DNA from: Streptococcus saliviloxodontae
GTDB taxonomy: Bacteria; Bacillota; Bacilli; Lactobacillales; Streptococcaceae
NCBI RefSeq assembly: GCF_016908655.1
Contig: NZ_JAFBEI010000006.1
Span: 1-60,428, forward strand
Direction of reading: 5' to 3'
Length of the DNA stretch: 60,428 bases
The translations under genes and the position numbers were made by a program. The notes below the pieces were generated by a model. The model was not told the origin of the DNA. It did not search any database and worked only from the letters and a program-made list of their open reading frames with translations. Shown here in pieces: positions 34,760 to 44,289 of this stretch (its first letter is position 1; each line of letters starts with the position of its first letter).

Positions 34760-35304
34760 TTAAACGACCAATTCATCTTTCGCATGAGTTTTTGGAGGAA
34801 GTGTTGGATGGCAATAGCATAGCTGTTGACGCCACTATGGGCAAGGGTAACGACACTGCCTTTCTAGCTGGTTTGGCTAAGAAAGTCTATGCTTTTGATG
34901 TTCAGCAAGAAGCCCTTGATAAGACCCAAGAACGCCTAGATCAGCTGGGGATAAGCAATGCTCAACTGATCTTAGACGGTCACCAAAATGTGGATAAGTA
35001 TGTGGAAGATCCTATTCGAGCAGCCATTTTCAACTTAGGTTATCTACCAACTGCGGATAAGTCTATCATTACCCAACCTGATACCACTTTGGTAGCGATC
35101 GAGAAAATTTTAGAAGGTTTAGAAATCGGTGGTCGTTTGGCTATCATGATTTATTATGGGCATGCGGGCGGCGATAAAGAAAAAGATGCTGTATTGGATT
35201 ACATGAGTCACCTGGATCAAAAGTTATTCACAGTTATGACCTACCAACCAATTAATCAAATCAACACCCCACCCTTTTTAGTAATGGCAGAAAAATTGAG
35301 TTAA
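34756..35304 (+). CDS. mnmM: tRNA nm5s2U methyltransferase MnmM (YtqB)
   Basis: MnmM methylates nm5s2U to mnm5s2U in wobble uridines of Glu, Gln and Lys-type tRNAs. The 182-residue Rossmann methylase has AVDATMGKGNDTAFLA as SAM motif I (about 23-38), VYAFDVQQEAL as motif II, AAIFNLGYLPTADKS as the catalytic region and a YYGHAGGDKE block. It is coupled to mnmL through an ATGA overlap. A strong terminator follows. Confidence 0.93.
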   Translation: MIKRPIHLSHEFLEEVLDGNSIAVDATMGKGNDTAFLAGLAKKVYAFDVQQEALDKTQERLDQLGISNAQLILDGHQNVDKYVEDPIRAAIFNLGYLPTADKSIITQPDTTLVAIEKILEGLEIGGRLAIMIYYGHAGGDKEKDAVLDYMSHLDQKLFTVMTYQPINQINTPPFLVMAEKLS

Positions 35305-35305
35305 G

Positions 35306-35344
35306 AAAACGAGTTTGAGACTATTTTGTCTCAAACTCGTTTTA
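35306..35344. terminator. Terminator after mnmM
   Basis: AAAACGAGTTTGAGAC (35306-35321) and GTCTCAAACTCGTTTT (35328-35343) form a perfect 16-bp stem with A/T ends, able to act on both strands. The 35345-35463 stretch beyond it holds no gene. Confidence 0.9.
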
Positions 35345-35463
35345 GTATGGTTAGCTTATGCAGGTATAGGAGTTGATAGATAAGATAGTTTCAGCGCAGT
35401 AGCTAGAGCTGGAGACTTGCTGATAAGCTAGAATTACTGATTTTATCCCTTGTATTCTTTTGA

Positions 35464-36249
35464 TTAACTTAAGAGTGGGTTAATGTAGAAGCGATGCTCA
35501 TCAATCGGTATGATTTGAACAGGATTTTGATAGAAGTCAGCTAAGACTTCTGGCGTGATGATGTCCTCTTTTTTACCTTGAGCAACGATTTCTCCTTCTC
35601 TCAAGAGGAGGATGTGTGTCATTTTTTCAGTGATTTCTTCAGCGTGGTGGGTGACATAAAGAACGAGTGGTGCATGATCAAGCTCTGTAATCTTATCAAT
35701 TTGGCGCAGCAATTTTTCACGTGCAAAGAGGTCTAAGCCAACAGTGGCTTCATCCAAAATGATAATAGCAGGGGCTTCCATAAGGCTACGTGCAACGAGA
35801 ACAATTTGCTTTTCTCCTTGTGATAGACTATGGTAGTCTCGTCCGATAAGTTCCCCTGCTCCGAGAGAAGTGAGCATGTCCTTGGCTTCTTGTAGGTCGG
35901 ACTCTCCATAAGCTTTGTACAGTATAGAAGCCTTGTATTTCCCCGTTAGGACAATTTTCTCAGCTTTCATATGTTTGGGTAAGCGCTCAGTAATGAATGA
36001 AGAAACGACCCCAATCTGATTTCTGAGCGATGTGATATCTCCGTGACCGAAGTGATGGCCTAGGATTTTTAAATCGCCTTGACTTTGGAAAAATTCTGCC
36101 ATGATAAGCTTAAGCAAGGTTGATTTTCCAGCGCCATTTAATCCTAAAATTGCCCAGGTTTGCCCACTTTCAACTTGCCAATTCAAGTTTTTGAGTAGCG
36201 TTTTTCCTTGTCTTGTTAGACTAACATCTGTCATGGAAATAATGCTCAT
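35464..36249 (-). CDS. ABC transporter ATP-binding protein, orphan (YlmA-like)
   Basis: This 261-residue ATPase has Walker A GLNGAGKST (36-44), signature LSQGEKQIVLVARSL and Walker B AIIILDEATVGLD followed by a switch histidine in YVTHHAEE. The sequence resembles the iron/metal-type ATPases and B. subtilis YlmA. No permease gene is adjacent, so it either serves a distant membrane partner or acts in a non-transport role. It is divergent from the CorC-type gene, with 150 bases between. Confidence 0.88.
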   Translation of the reverse strand: MSIISMTDVSLTRQGKTLLKNLNWQVESGQTWAILGLNGAGKSTLLKLIMAEFFQSQGDLKILGHHFGHGDITSLRNQIGVVSSFITERLPKHMKAEKIVLTGKYKASILYKAYGESDLQEAKDMLTSLGAGELIGRDYHSLSQGEKQIVLVARSLMEAPAIIILDEATVGLDLFAREKLLRQIDKITELDHAPLVLYVTHHAEEITEKMTHILLLREGEIVAQGKKEDIITPEVLADFYQNPVQIIPIDEHRFYINPLLS

Positions 36250-36355
36250 ACAGCTTCTCCTTTAGTGTGATGGTTTTATTATAGCATATTTTCAGAAAGT
36301 TTTGATAATTAAGGAGAGCTTTTCAAGGTCTTTCTTAGAATATCGCTGAAAAATA

Positions 36356-36364
36356 TGCTATAAT
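36356..36364 (+). promoter_or_regulatory. Extended -10 promoter of the CorC-type gene
   Basis: TGCTATAAT lies 35 bases before the ATG at 36400, with TGGAGA as the ribosome site. Confidence 0.6.
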
Positions 36365-36399
36365 ATGAGCACTATATTATTTTTGAATGGAGAATACTA

Positions 36400-37731
36400 A
36401 TGGAAGACCCTGGCAGTCAGTCCTTATTGTTACAATTTGTTCTATTACTTATCCTAACCTTGTTAAATGCTTTTTTCTCAGCCTCTGAGATGGCGATGGT
36501 GTCGCTTAACCGTGCGCGTGTTGAACAAAAAGCAGAAGAAGGGGATAAAAAATACAGTCGTCTTTTAAGTGTTTTAGAAAACCCGAATCATTTCTTATCC
36601 ACAATTCAGGTTGGTATCACCTTTATCAGTCTTTTACAAGGGGCTAGTTTGTCTGCCTCCTTGGGAAATGTTATTGCTGGTTGGTTAGGTAATTCTGCAG
36701 CTGCTCAAACAGCAGGTAGTGTGATTTCACTAGTCTTTTTGACCTATATTTCAATCGTTTTGGGAGAGTTATATCCTAAGCGTATCGCTATGAATCTCAA
36801 AGAAAACTTGGCGGTTATTTCAGCTCCTATCGTTATCTTCATTGGTAAGCTGGTTAGCCCATTTGTCTGGTTGTTGTCAGCTTCAACTAATCTGTTAAGT
36901 CGTATAACACCTATGACCTTTGACGATGCCGATGAGCAGATGACGCGTGATGAGATTGAGTACATGCTGACAAACAGTGAAGAAACATTGGCAGCAGAAG
37001 AGATTGAAATGCTTCAAGGGGTTTTCTCACTTGATGAATTGATGGCGCGTGAGGTAATGGTACCTCGGACAGATGCTTTTATGATTGATATTGAGGATGA
37101 TACTCAAGAAAACATCGAAAAAATTCTCAAGGAGAATTTCTCTCGTATTCCTGTCTATGAAGGCGACAAAGATAAGGTTATCGGCGTACTTCATACCAAG
37201 CGTCTTTTGACAGCTGGATTTGAGCAAGGTTTTGAAAATATCCGTCTCAGACGAATTATGCAGGACCCACTTTTTGTTCCAGAAACTATTTTTGTCGATG
37301 ATCTTTTGAAGGCTTTTCGAAATACGCATAATCAGATGGCGATTCTTTTGGATGAATATGGAGGCGTTGCAGGTCTGGTGACTCTCGAGGATCTTCTTGA
37401 GGAGATTGTTGGTGAGATTGATGATGAGACGGATAAGGCAAGTGTTGATGTTCGTGAAATTGCTGATCAGACCTATATTGTCTTGGGAGCTATGACCTTG
37501 AATGACTTTAATGAGTATTTCCAAACAGAGCTAGAAAGTGATGATGTTGATACAATCGCTGGTTTTTATTTGACGGGAGTGGGTACTATTCCAACGCAAG
37601 AAGTCAAAGAAGAGTTTACCGTTGAAAGTAATGGAAAATCAATTGAATTGATTAATGATAAGGTCAAAGATGGTCGTGTGACTAAGTTGAAAGTTATCAT
37701 GACGGATATCCCCAACCTTGAGGAAATCTAA
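36400..37731 (+). CDS. CorC/HlyC-type membrane protein (CNNM family, DUF21-CBS)
   Basis: This 443-residue protein has the three-part CNNM layout: a DUF21 membrane domain with about four helices (residues 10-190, including FFSASEMAMVSLNRARVEQKA, here shortened to SASEMAMVSLNRAR), a CBS pair at about 205-330 (VMVPRTDAFMIDIE and AILLDEYGGVAGLVTLED), and a C-terminal CorC_HlyC domain. Relatives are involved in Mg2+ or other cation export and tolerance; the old name hemolysin is misleading. It has its own promoter and terminator. Confidence 0.9.
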   Translation: MEDPGSQSLLLQFVLLLILTLLNAFFSASEMAMVSLNRARVEQKAEEGDKKYSRLLSVLENPNHFLSTIQVGITFISLLQGASLSASLGNVIAGWLGNSAAAQTAGSVISLVFLTYISIVLGELYPKRIAMNLKENLAVISAPIVIFIGKLVSPFVWLLSASTNLLSRITPMTFDDADEQMTRDEIEYMLTNSEETLAAEEIEMLQGVFSLDELMAREVMVPRTDAFMIDIEDDTQENIEKILKENFSRIPVYEGDKDKVIGVLHTKRLLTAGFEQGFENIRLRRIMQDPLFVPETIFVDDLLKAFRNTHNQMAILLDEYGGVAGLVTLEDLLEEIVGEIDDETDKASVDVREIADQTYIVLGAMTLNDFNEYFQTELESDDVDTIAGFYLTGVGTIPTQEVKEEFTVESNGKSIELINDKVKDGRVTKLKVIMTDIPNLEEI

Positions 37732-37741
37732 TCAGTCATCG

Positions 37742-37776
37742 AAAAGAAGCTGGGGCTAGTCCTGAGCTTCTTTTTA
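37742..37776 (+). terminator. Terminator after the CorC-type gene
   Basis: AAAAGAAGCT (37742-37751) pairs with AGCTTCTTTT (37765-37774) and a T tail follows. The remaining stretch to 38040 is A/T-rich and contains only a small GCTAG/CTAGC hairpin with a T-run near 37830-37850. Confidence 0.75.
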
Positions 37777-38040
37777 GTTATCTGTTCATTTTTGAAACCT
37801 AGTGGATGGTAAAAAAACGATTAATGCTAGTTGACCTAGCCTTTTTCTTGCATGGTTTAGGGGATTTAGTACTGATGAATGCCTTTGAAATTGTCTTTGT
37901 TTCATTATTTTTCTATTTTACGGCTTCTGTTCTATAATAACCTGATAGTTTTAAAGACCTTGCCTACATACCTAAGGGATGTTATAGTATAGAATTTAGC
38001 AATTCGCTTTATTTACTAGCTTTTTAGGAATGAAAAAGTG

Positions 38041-38068
38041 TATAATGAAAATAAGTAAAACGTTTCCA
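38041..38068 (+). promoter_or_regulatory. pflA -10 box and CcpA cre-like site
   Basis: TATAAT at 38041-38046 is followed by AGTAAAACGTTTCCA (38054-38068), which fits the cre consensus (WTGNAANCGNWNNCA) except for the TG pair. The site lies at the transcript start, so CcpA binding would be expected to repress. Confidence 0.5.
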
Positions 38069-38079
38069 AGGAGGTTGTT

Positions 38080-38871
38080 ATGACAGGAATTGACTACAAA
38101 CAGGTAACAGGTCAGGTGCACTCAACAGAGAGTTTTGGATCAGTAGATGGTCCCGGTGTTCGCTTCATTGTTTTTATGCAGGGATGCAAGTTACGCTGTC
38201 AGTATTGTCATAATCCTGATACTTGGGAGATGGAGACGAATAAATCAACGGAGAGAACTGTTGAGGATGTGCTAAATGAGGCGCTTCAGTACAAACATTT
38301 CTGGGGAGATAAGGGGGGAATCACCGTTTCAGGTGGGGAAGCCATGTTGCAAATTGATTTTGTGACTGCCCTTTTTACGGAGGCTAAAAAGCTAGGGATT
38401 CATTGTACCTTGGATACCTGTGGTTTTACCTATAGAGATACGCCGGAGTATCATGAAGTGCTGAACAAACTATTGTCTGTGACAGACTTGATTCTCTTAG
38501 ACATTAAAGAGATTGACCCTAAGCAACACTTATTTGTCACTAAGCAACCTAACAAGAATATTTTGAAATTTGCTCAATATCTATCTGATGAAGGAACACC
38601 CGTTTGGATTCGTCATGTCTTGGTGCCTGGTTTAACGGATATTGATGAGCACCTGATTGCTCTTGGGAAATTTGTCAAAACCTTGAAAAATGTTGATAAG
38701 TTTGAAATCTTACCTTATCATACAATGGGAGAGTTTAAGTGGCGTGAGCTGGGAATTCCTTATCCTTTGGAAGGGGTTAAACCACCGACAAAAGAGCGTG
38801 TTCAAAATGCCAAAGATCTTATGCACACCGAAACTTATACGGAGTACATGAATCGTGTTCATAGTAAGTAG
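38080..38871 (+). CDS. pflA: Pyruvate formate-lyase activating enzyme
   Basis: This radical SAM enzyme makes the glycyl radical on pyruvate formate-lyase, the key step of mixed-acid fermentation without oxygen. The 263-residue product has the cluster motif CKLRCQYC (C36, C40, C43), the SVDGPGVRFIVFMQG lead-in, the GGEAMLQ SAM block, DLILLDIKEID and VWIRHVLVPGLTD. AAGGAGG precedes the ATG. The lyase gene itself is not in this window. Confidence 0.96.
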   Translation: MTGIDYKQVTGQVHSTESFGSVDGPGVRFIVFMQGCKLRCQYCHNPDTWEMETNKSTERTVEDVLNEALQYKHFWGDKGGITVSGGEAMLQIDFVTALFTEAKKLGIHCTLDTCGFTYRDTPEYHEVLNKLLSVTDLILLDIKEIDPKQHLFVTKQPNKNILKFAQYLSDEGTPVWIRHVLVPGLTDIDEHLIALGKFVKTLKNVDKFEILPYHTMGEFKWRELGIPYPLEGVKPPTKERVQNAKDLMHTETYTEYMNRVHSK

Positions 38872-39057
38872 ATTGATAATAACCTGTTAGCCTTTACTTG
38901 ATTTTTACAGGATATCTTTAGAGCAAGTAATGGGTGAACATTATCGTTACTTATAAATTATTTTTGTAAGAGGTTGGATGTTGCTTCAACCTCTTTTGTT
39001 GACTTGACAGAGATTTTTATCTTTGGTATGCTGACTGGAAAGCAAGGAGGAAAAGCT

Positions 39058-39678
39058 ATGCAAACCTATATGGTTTTAAAGATTGAAGCGGACGTGGTTT
39101 ATCTTGGCAATACTGATGGCAATTTAAAAAAACTTAGCATGGAGTGTTTTTCTTATAGCCCAAAAGAGGGGGATCAAGTCTTGGTTTATAGTCAAGGTAA
39201 GACCAGTTTGGTGACCAAGGGTACTGAAGAGACGACGCCAGAAGGCAATAAATGGGTTAAGTCTAGCCTTTTACAGGGAATTTTAGATCTGTTTTTGGAA
39301 ACCTTAGCTGTGCACAATAATCATCTAGGTGATATAAAGAAGATTTTTTCTCAGCTACTCATTACCTTGTTTATGGCATGGAGTCTTTTGGGAGTTATCG
39401 TGATTGAAATCCTCCTTTTGCTAGAATCTGTGATTGTTTTTGTCTATCGTTTACTCATCGGAGGTTTACGTGCTATTCGTTTGGCTAGTCGTATTCAAAA
39501 TTGGTTTGATAACAGAGAAAAGAAGGCCGCGCTTAGACGCCAAGCAGAAGAAGTGCAAGCAAAGAAAGCCCTTCGTCAAATGACAGAAGAAGTAGAGAGT
39601 TTAGTTAGTTCTGAAATGACATCTTTTTCAGAAAGTACCAGTCTGCTGATGACCAGCGAGGAGCAGTCACTCCATTGA
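39058..39678 (+). CDS. Hypothetical membrane protein
   Basis: I do not recognise this 206-residue protein. The first 70 residues form a small soluble, strand-rich part (YMVLKIEADVVYLGNTDGN onward). Then come an amphipathic stretch and a long hydrophobic section at about 100-150 (ITLFMAWSLLGVIVIEILLL and SVIVFVYRLLIGGLRAI), likely two membrane helices. A charged helical region with EKKAALRRQAEEVQAKKA and a Ser/Thr-rich tail end the protein. The frame is open from 38974, but AAGGAGG fits the ATG at 39058. It stands alone between pflA and tkt, and no terminator is clear on either side. Confidence 0.6.
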   Translation: MQTYMVLKIEADVVYLGNTDGNLKKLSMECFSYSPKEGDQVLVYSQGKTSLVTKGTEETTPEGNKWVKSSLLQGILDLFLETLAVHNNHLGDIKKIFSQLLITLFMAWSLLGVIVIEILLLLESVIVFVYRLLIGGLRAIRLASRIQNWFDNREKKAALRRQAEEVQAKKALRQMTEEVESLVSSEMTSFSESTSLLMTSEEQSLH

Positions 39679-40059
39679 GTGAAGGTGTTAGGCTTTAAAA
39701 ACTCCTACCAATCCTTTTATGTAAAAAATCTCGCCTTGATACTCTTTGTAAGGAAATCAGTGATTTCTTGCGAATGTTTAGAACTATCAGTTGAGCACAA
39801 AAGTCAAATGTGACTTCATACGATATTCAAGCTACTGTCATCCTGATGAGAGTAGTTTTTAGTTATTTTCAGAGGTAGAAAGTTGTCTTTAATCGCTTCC
39901 TCTGTAACCCTGAGAGAACCTTTTGGGTCTTTTTTCTGAGTTTTGAAAACCTTTCCTATTTTTCTGAAAATGTGATATAATGAAATCAGTTTCGCTGAAA
40001 ATACTATGTTTTTCATAGTTGTTTTCAAATTTTTTCTACAGATATTCAAAGGAGATATC
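39679..40059 (+). promoter_or_regulatory. Gap before tkt with an extended -10 promoter
   Basis: This 381-base gap has no convincing gene. TGATATAAT at 39973-39981 is an extended -10, and a small hairpin ACTATG/CATAGT (40003-40019) lies in the tkt leader. GAACCTTTTGGGTC followed by a T-run near 39917-39936 may be a weak terminator. Confidence 0.45.
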
Positions 40060-42045
40060 ATGGCATTTGATAATATTGATCAATTAGCAGTAAATACTGT
40101 TCGTACGCTTTCAATTGAAGCGATTCAAGCAGCAAATTCAGGTCACCCTGGTCTTCCAATGGGTGCAGCACCTATGGCTTATGTGCTTTGGAATCAATTT
40201 ATGAAGGTCAATCCAAAGACTGGTCGTACATGGACTAACCGTGACCGCTTTGTTTTGTCAGCAGGGCACGGGTCAGCCCTTCTTTATAGCCTTTTACATT
40301 TATCAGGCTATGATGTCTCAATGGATGATTTAAAGAACTTCCGTCAATGGGGTTCAAAAACACCAGGACACCCAGAAGTCAATCATACTGATGGTGTTGA
40401 GGCAACATCAGGACCTCTTGGTCAAGGGATTGCTAATGCTGTTGGTATGGCTATGGCAGAAGCTCACTTGGCAGCTAGGTTTAACAAGCCTGATTTTGAG
40501 ATTGTTGACCACTACACTTATGCCCTTAACGGAGATGGCTGTTTGATGGAAGGTGTCTCTCAAGAAGCTGCTAGTCTTGCTGGTCACTTGAAACTTGGTA
40601 AGTTGGTCCTTCTTTACGATTCAAATGATATTTCACTTGATGGATCAACTTCTATGGCCTTCACTGAGGATGTCAAAGCTAAGTTTGAAGCCTATGGATG
40701 GCAACATATTTTGGTTAAAGATGGCAATGATTTGGAAGCAATTGCTGCCGCTATCGAGGCTGCTAAAGCTGAGACAGAAAAACCATCAATCATCGAAGTC
40801 AAGACCATCATTGGTTACGGTGCTAAAGGTCAAGGAACTTCAGCTGTTCACGGTGCTCCAATTGGTCAAGAAGGTATTGATCACGCTAAGAAAGTTTACG
40901 GATATAACTATCCAGCTTTCACTGTTCCTGCAGAAGTAACAGAGCGTTTTGCAGCAGGCATTCAAGAGCGTGGAGCTAAGGAAGAAGATGCTTGGACAGA
41001 ACGTTTTGAAGCCTACAAGGCAGCCTATCCAGAGTTGGCGGCTGAGTATGAGGCAGCTTTCTCGGGTCAACCAATTGAAGTGACACTTGATGCTCACGAA
41101 CTTGGTACAGCTGTCGCTAGCCGTGTGTCAAGCCAGTCAGCTATCCAACAAATTTCAGCGCAAGTACCATCATTCTGGGGAGGTTCAGCTGACCTTTCAG
41201 CCTCAAATAATACTATGGTTAAGGAAGAATCTGATTTCCAACCAGATAACTATCTTGGACGCAATATTTGGTTTGGTGTGCGTGAGTTTGCTATGGCAGC
41301 AGCTATGAATGGTATTGCTCTTCACGGTGGAACACGTGTTTATGGCGGAACATTCTTTGTCTTCTCAAACTACCTTCTTCCAGCTGTTCGTATGGCAGCT
41401 CTTCAAAGCTTGCCAACAGTTTATGTCATGACTCATGATTCAATTGCAGTTGGTGAAGATGGTCCAACTCACGAGCCTGTTGAGCAATTGGCAAGTGTTC
41501 GTTCAATGCCAAATCTTAATGTTATCCGTCCAGCAGATGGTAATGAAACGAATGCGGCTTGGAAACGTGCCTTGGCAGAGACAGACCGTCCGACCATGCT
41601 TGTTTTGACACGTCAAAACCTTCCAGTTCTTGAAGGAACAAAAGATTTGGCTGAAGAGGGTATCAATAAAGGTGCCTACATCATTTCTGAAGCTAAGGGT
41701 GAGCTTGATGGTATCGTGATTGCAACAGGTTCAGAAGTGAAATTGGCTCTTGATACACAAGCAGCTCTTTCAGAAGAAGGTATCCACGTTCGCGTTGTCT
41801 CAATGCCAGCTCAAAATATCTTTGATGAGCAATCAGCAGAATACAAAGAAGCTATTCTTCCAGCTGCTGTAACCAAACGCCTTGCTATCGAAGCTGGTTC
41901 AAGCTTTGGTTGGGGTAAATATGTTGGTCTCAACGGAAAAACACTCACCATTGACACTTGGGGAGCATCAGCACCTGGAGATCGTATCTTCAAAGAATAC
42001 GGCTTCACAGTTGACAATGCTAGCCAACTTTATAAATCATTATAA
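40060..42045 (+). CDS. tkt: Transketolase
   Basis: Transketolase moves two-carbon units between sugar phosphates in the pentose phosphate pathway, using thiamine diphosphate. The 661-residue product has the N-terminal [21 protein letters not shown] block, the TPP motif [19 protein letters not shown], the pyrimidine-domain [20 protein letters not shown] (in part) and the C-terminal domain with [17 protein letters not shown] sets the ATG at 40060; an in-frame extension to 40006 has no family sequence. The codon usage is biased in the way of highly expressed genes. Confidence 0.97.
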   Translation: MAFDNIDQLAVNTVRTLSIEAIQAANSGHPGLPMGAAPMAYVLWNQFMKVNPKTGRTWTNRDRFVLSAGHGSALLYSLLHLSGYDVSMDDLKNFRQWGSKTPGHPEVNHTDGVEATSGPLGQGIANAVGMAMAEAHLAARFNKPDFEIVDHYTYALNGDGCLMEGVSQEAASLAGHLKLGKLVLLYDSNDISLDGSTSMAFTEDVKAKFEAYGWQHILVKDGNDLEAIAAAIEAAKAETEKPSIIEVKTIIGYGAKGQGTSAVHGAPIGQEGIDHAKKVYGYNYPAFTVPAEVTERFAAGIQERGAKEEDAWTERFEAYKAAYPELAAEYEAAFSGQPIEVTLDAHELGTAVASRVSSQSAIQQISAQVPSFWGGSADLSASNNTMVKEESDFQPDNYLGRNIWFGVREFAMAAAMNGIALHGGTRVYGGTFFVFSNYLLPAVRMAALQSLPTVYVMTHDSIAVGEDGPTHEPVEQLASVRSMPNLNVIRPADGNETNAAWKRALAETDRPTMLVLTRQNLPVLEGTKDLAEEGINKGAYIISEAKGELDGIVIATGSEVKLALDTQAALSEEGIHVRVVSMPAQNIFDEQSAEYKEAILPAAVTKRLAIEAGSSFGWGKYVGLNGKTLTIDTWGASAPGDRIFKEYGFTVDNASQLYKSL

Positions 42046-42052
42046 TCGGTTG

Positions 42053-42084
42053 AAAAGATTGGGGAAACTCAGTCTTTTCTTTTT
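42053..42084 (+). terminator. Terminator after tkt
   Basis: AAAAGATTG (42053-42061) pairs with CAGTCTTTT (42070-42078) with one G-U pair, followed by CTTTTT. Confidence 0.75.
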
Positions 42085-42118
42085 GGAATAAAATCGTGCC
42101 AATCTTCATATTTTATTG

Positions 42119-42124
42119 TATAAT
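42119..42124 (+). promoter_or_regulatory. -10 box of proBA; predicts a leaderless mRNA
   Basis: TATAAT is followed by only six bases (TTTTCT without a ribosome site) before the ATG at 42131. Confidence 0.5.
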
Positions 42125-42130
42125 TTTTCT

Positions 42131-42931
42131 ATGAAACGAAATTTTGAAAATGTAAAACGTATTGTTATAAAAATTGGGACAAGTTCTCTTGTTCTAGCAA
42201 GTGGCAAAATCAATTTAGAGAAGATTGACCACCTAGCCTTTGTCATTTCAAGTTTGATGAATAAGGGCAAAGAAGTGGTTTTAGTTTCATCAGGAGCTAT
42301 GGGATTTGGCTTGAATGTCCTTGATTTGGACAAGAGACCGTCTGACCTTGCCAAACAGCAAGCGGTATCAAGTGTAGGACAGGTTGCCATGATGAGCCTC
42401 TATTCTCAGATTTTTGCCCATTATCAGACTAAGGTCAGTCAAATTTTATTAACACGTGATGTGGTTGTATTTCCAGAGAGTTTGGCAAATGTTACCAATG
42501 CTTTTGAGAGTTTGATTGGTATGGGGATTGTGCCTATTGTTAATGAGAATGACGCGGTCAGCATTGACGAGATGGACCACCAGACCAAGTTCGGAGACAA
42601 CGACCGTTTGTCAGCTGTGGTAGCTCGCATCACCAAGGCAGATTTGTTGATTATGTTGTCAGATATTGACGGACTTTTTGATAAAAATCCGACTATCTAT
42701 GATGATGCTGTTCTGCGCAGCCATGTTCCAGAAATCACTGAGGAGATTTTGGCATCGGCAGGTGGCGCAGGCTCTAAGTTTGGAACGGGTGGCATGATGA
42801 GCAAAATCAAATCCGCTCAAATGGTTTTTGACAATCAAGGAGAGATGATTTTGATGAATGGTGCCAATCCACGTGATATTTTACGTGTACTGGAGGGAGA
42901 AGAAATCGGAACCCTCTTTTCACAAAAGTGA
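42131..42931 (+). CDS. proB: Glutamate 5-kinase
   Basis: ProB phosphorylates L-glutamate, the first and feedback-controlled step of proline synthesis. The 266-residue product has the amino-acid kinase fold: [37 protein letters not shown] and [12 protein letters not shown], then GTGGMMSKI. The C-terminal PUA domain found in E. coli ProB is absent, as in many lactic acid bacteria. A TTG upstream is open in frame, but it lies in the promoter. proA follows eight bases after the stop. Confidence 0.96.
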   Translation: MKRNFENVKRIVIKIGTSSLVLASGKINLEKIDHLAFVISSLMNKGKEVVLVSSGAMGFGLNVLDLDKRPSDLAKQQAVSSVGQVAMMSLYSQIFAHYQTKVSQILLTRDVVVFPESLANVTNAFESLIGMGIVPIVNENDAVSIDEMDHQTKFGDNDRLSAVVARITKADLLIMLSDIDGLFDKNPTIYDDAVLRSHVPEITEEILASAGGAGSKFGTGGMMSKIKSAQMVFDNQGEMILMNGANPRDILRVLEGEEIGTLFSQK

Positions 42932-42939
42932 GGTAGTGT

Positions 42940-44190
42940 ATGACTTATATTGAGACTTTAGGGAAAAAGGCTGTTGCTGCCAGTCGAGATTTGGCTAAAT
43001 TGAGAACTAGTGAGAAAAATGCTCTCTTGACCTTGGTAGCTAAACGTTTGGTGGCAGAGCGCCTTTACATTATCGAGGAAAACACCAAGGACTTGGCTGC
43101 AGCCAAGGACAATGGTATTTCAGCTATTATGATTGACCGTCTCATGCTTAATTCAGAACGGATTGAAGGGATAGCGGAAGGTCTTCGTCAGGTTGCTGAT
43201 TTGGAAGACCCAATTGGACAGGTGGTACGAGGCTATACTAATCTTGATGGTCTCAAGATTGTTCAGAAACGTGTACCGCTTGGTGTTATTGCTATGATTT
43301 TTGAAAGCCGTCCCAACGTATCGGTAGATGCTTTCTCTCTAGCTTTCAAGACTAATAATGCGATTATTTTGCGTGGCGGGCGTGATGCCATTCATTCCAA
43401 TAAAGCTCTGGTTAGTGTTATTCGTAAGGCTTTGGAAGATGCGGGTATCACTCCTGATGTGGTGCAATTGGTTGAGGATACGTCACACGAAGTGGCTGAG
43501 GAGCTGATGCAGGCTGTGGATTATGTGGATGTTCTTATTCCACGTGGTGGTGCTCGCTTGATCAACACGGTCAAGGAGAAGTCCAAGGTGCCTGTGATTG
43601 AGACGGGTGTCGGCAATGTTCACATTTACGTTGACGAGTTTGCCGACCTTGACATGGCGATTAAGATTGTCATCAATGCCAAGACGCAACGTCCAAGTGT
43701 TTGTAACGCTGCAGAAAGCCTTTTGGTCCATGAGACGATTGCAGAGGCATTCTTACCAGCTCTTGATAAGGCTCTGAAGGCTGTCCAACCTGTTGAATTT
43801 CGTGCAGACGATAAAGCGCTAGCTCTTTTGCCAGATGCTAGGAAAGCGACAGCAGAAGACTTTGCGACCGAATTTTTAGACTATATCATGTCTGTCAAGG
43901 TAGTCTCTTCCTCTCAGGAGGCAATTGATTGGATCAATACTTACACGACTCACCATAGTGAAGCCATTGTCACACGTGATATTGAAAGAGCAGAAAGTTT
44001 CCAAGACCAAGTGGATGCCGCGGCGGTTTATGTCAATGCATCCACACGCTTTACAGACGGTTTTGTCTTTGGTCTGGGTGCAGAGATTGGTATCTCAACG
44101 CAAAAAATGCATGCGCGTGGACCTATGGGACTGGAAGCTTTGACATCAACTAAATTTTACATTAACGGTAACGGGCAAACCAGAGGATAA
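42940..44190 (+). CDS. proA: Gamma-glutamyl phosphate reductase
   Basis: ProA reduces glutamyl phosphate to glutamate semialdehyde with NADPH, the second step of proline synthesis. The 416-residue product is of the aldehyde dehydrogenase type, with the catalytic cysteine in [14 protein letters not shown], the [19 protein letters not shown] block and the C-terminal [19 protein letters not shown] (in part) motif. It is co-transcribed with proB. The pathway's last enzyme, proC, is not in the window. Confidence 0.97.
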   Translation: MTYIETLGKKAVAASRDLAKLRTSEKNALLTLVAKRLVAERLYIIEENTKDLAAAKDNGISAIMIDRLMLNSERIEGIAEGLRQVADLEDPIGQVVRGYTNLDGLKIVQKRVPLGVIAMIFESRPNVSVDAFSLAFKTNNAIILRGGRDAIHSNKALVSVIRKALEDAGITPDVVQLVEDTSHEVAEELMQAVDYVDVLIPRGGARLINTVKEKSKVPVIETGVGNVHIYVDEFADLDMAIKIVINAKTQRPSVCNAAESLLVHETIAEAFLPALDKALKAVQPVEFRADDKALALLPDARKATAEDFATEFLDYIMSVKVVSSSQEAIDWINTYTTHHSEAIVTRDIERAESFQDQVDAAAVYVNASTRFTDGFVFGLGAEIGISTQKMHARGPMGLEALTSTKFYINGNGQTRG

Positions 44191-44197
44191 GAAAGTC

Positions 44198-44231
44198 ATC
44201 TGATTTTGGTAATCAAAGTCAGATTTTTTTC
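44198..44231 (+). terminator. Terminator after proA
   Basis: ATCTGATTTTG (44198-44208) pairs with CAAAGTCAGAT (44214-44224), one G-U, followed by a run of T. Confidence 0.85.
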
Positions 44232-44273
44232 ATGCTCTGTGGCTTACACCTTAAGACAGATAACGTAGATTTA

Positions 44274-44282
44274 TGGTATAAT
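44274..44282 (+). promoter_or_regulatory. Extended -10 promoter of the rsmH cluster; predicts a leaderless mRNA
   Basis: TGGTATAAT is an extended -10 element. Seven bases (GAACCTT) separate it from the ATG at 44290, with no ribosome site. Confidence 0.65.
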
Positions 44283-44289
44283 GAACCTT

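Noticed and set aside
38974..39057. N-terminal extension of the unknown membrane protein
   Set aside because: AAGGAGG stands within it, just before the ATG at 39058.
39816..40061. Minus-strand frame of 81 codons before tkt
   Set aside because: It lies over the tkt promoter and leader, with no ribosome site or recognisable sequence.
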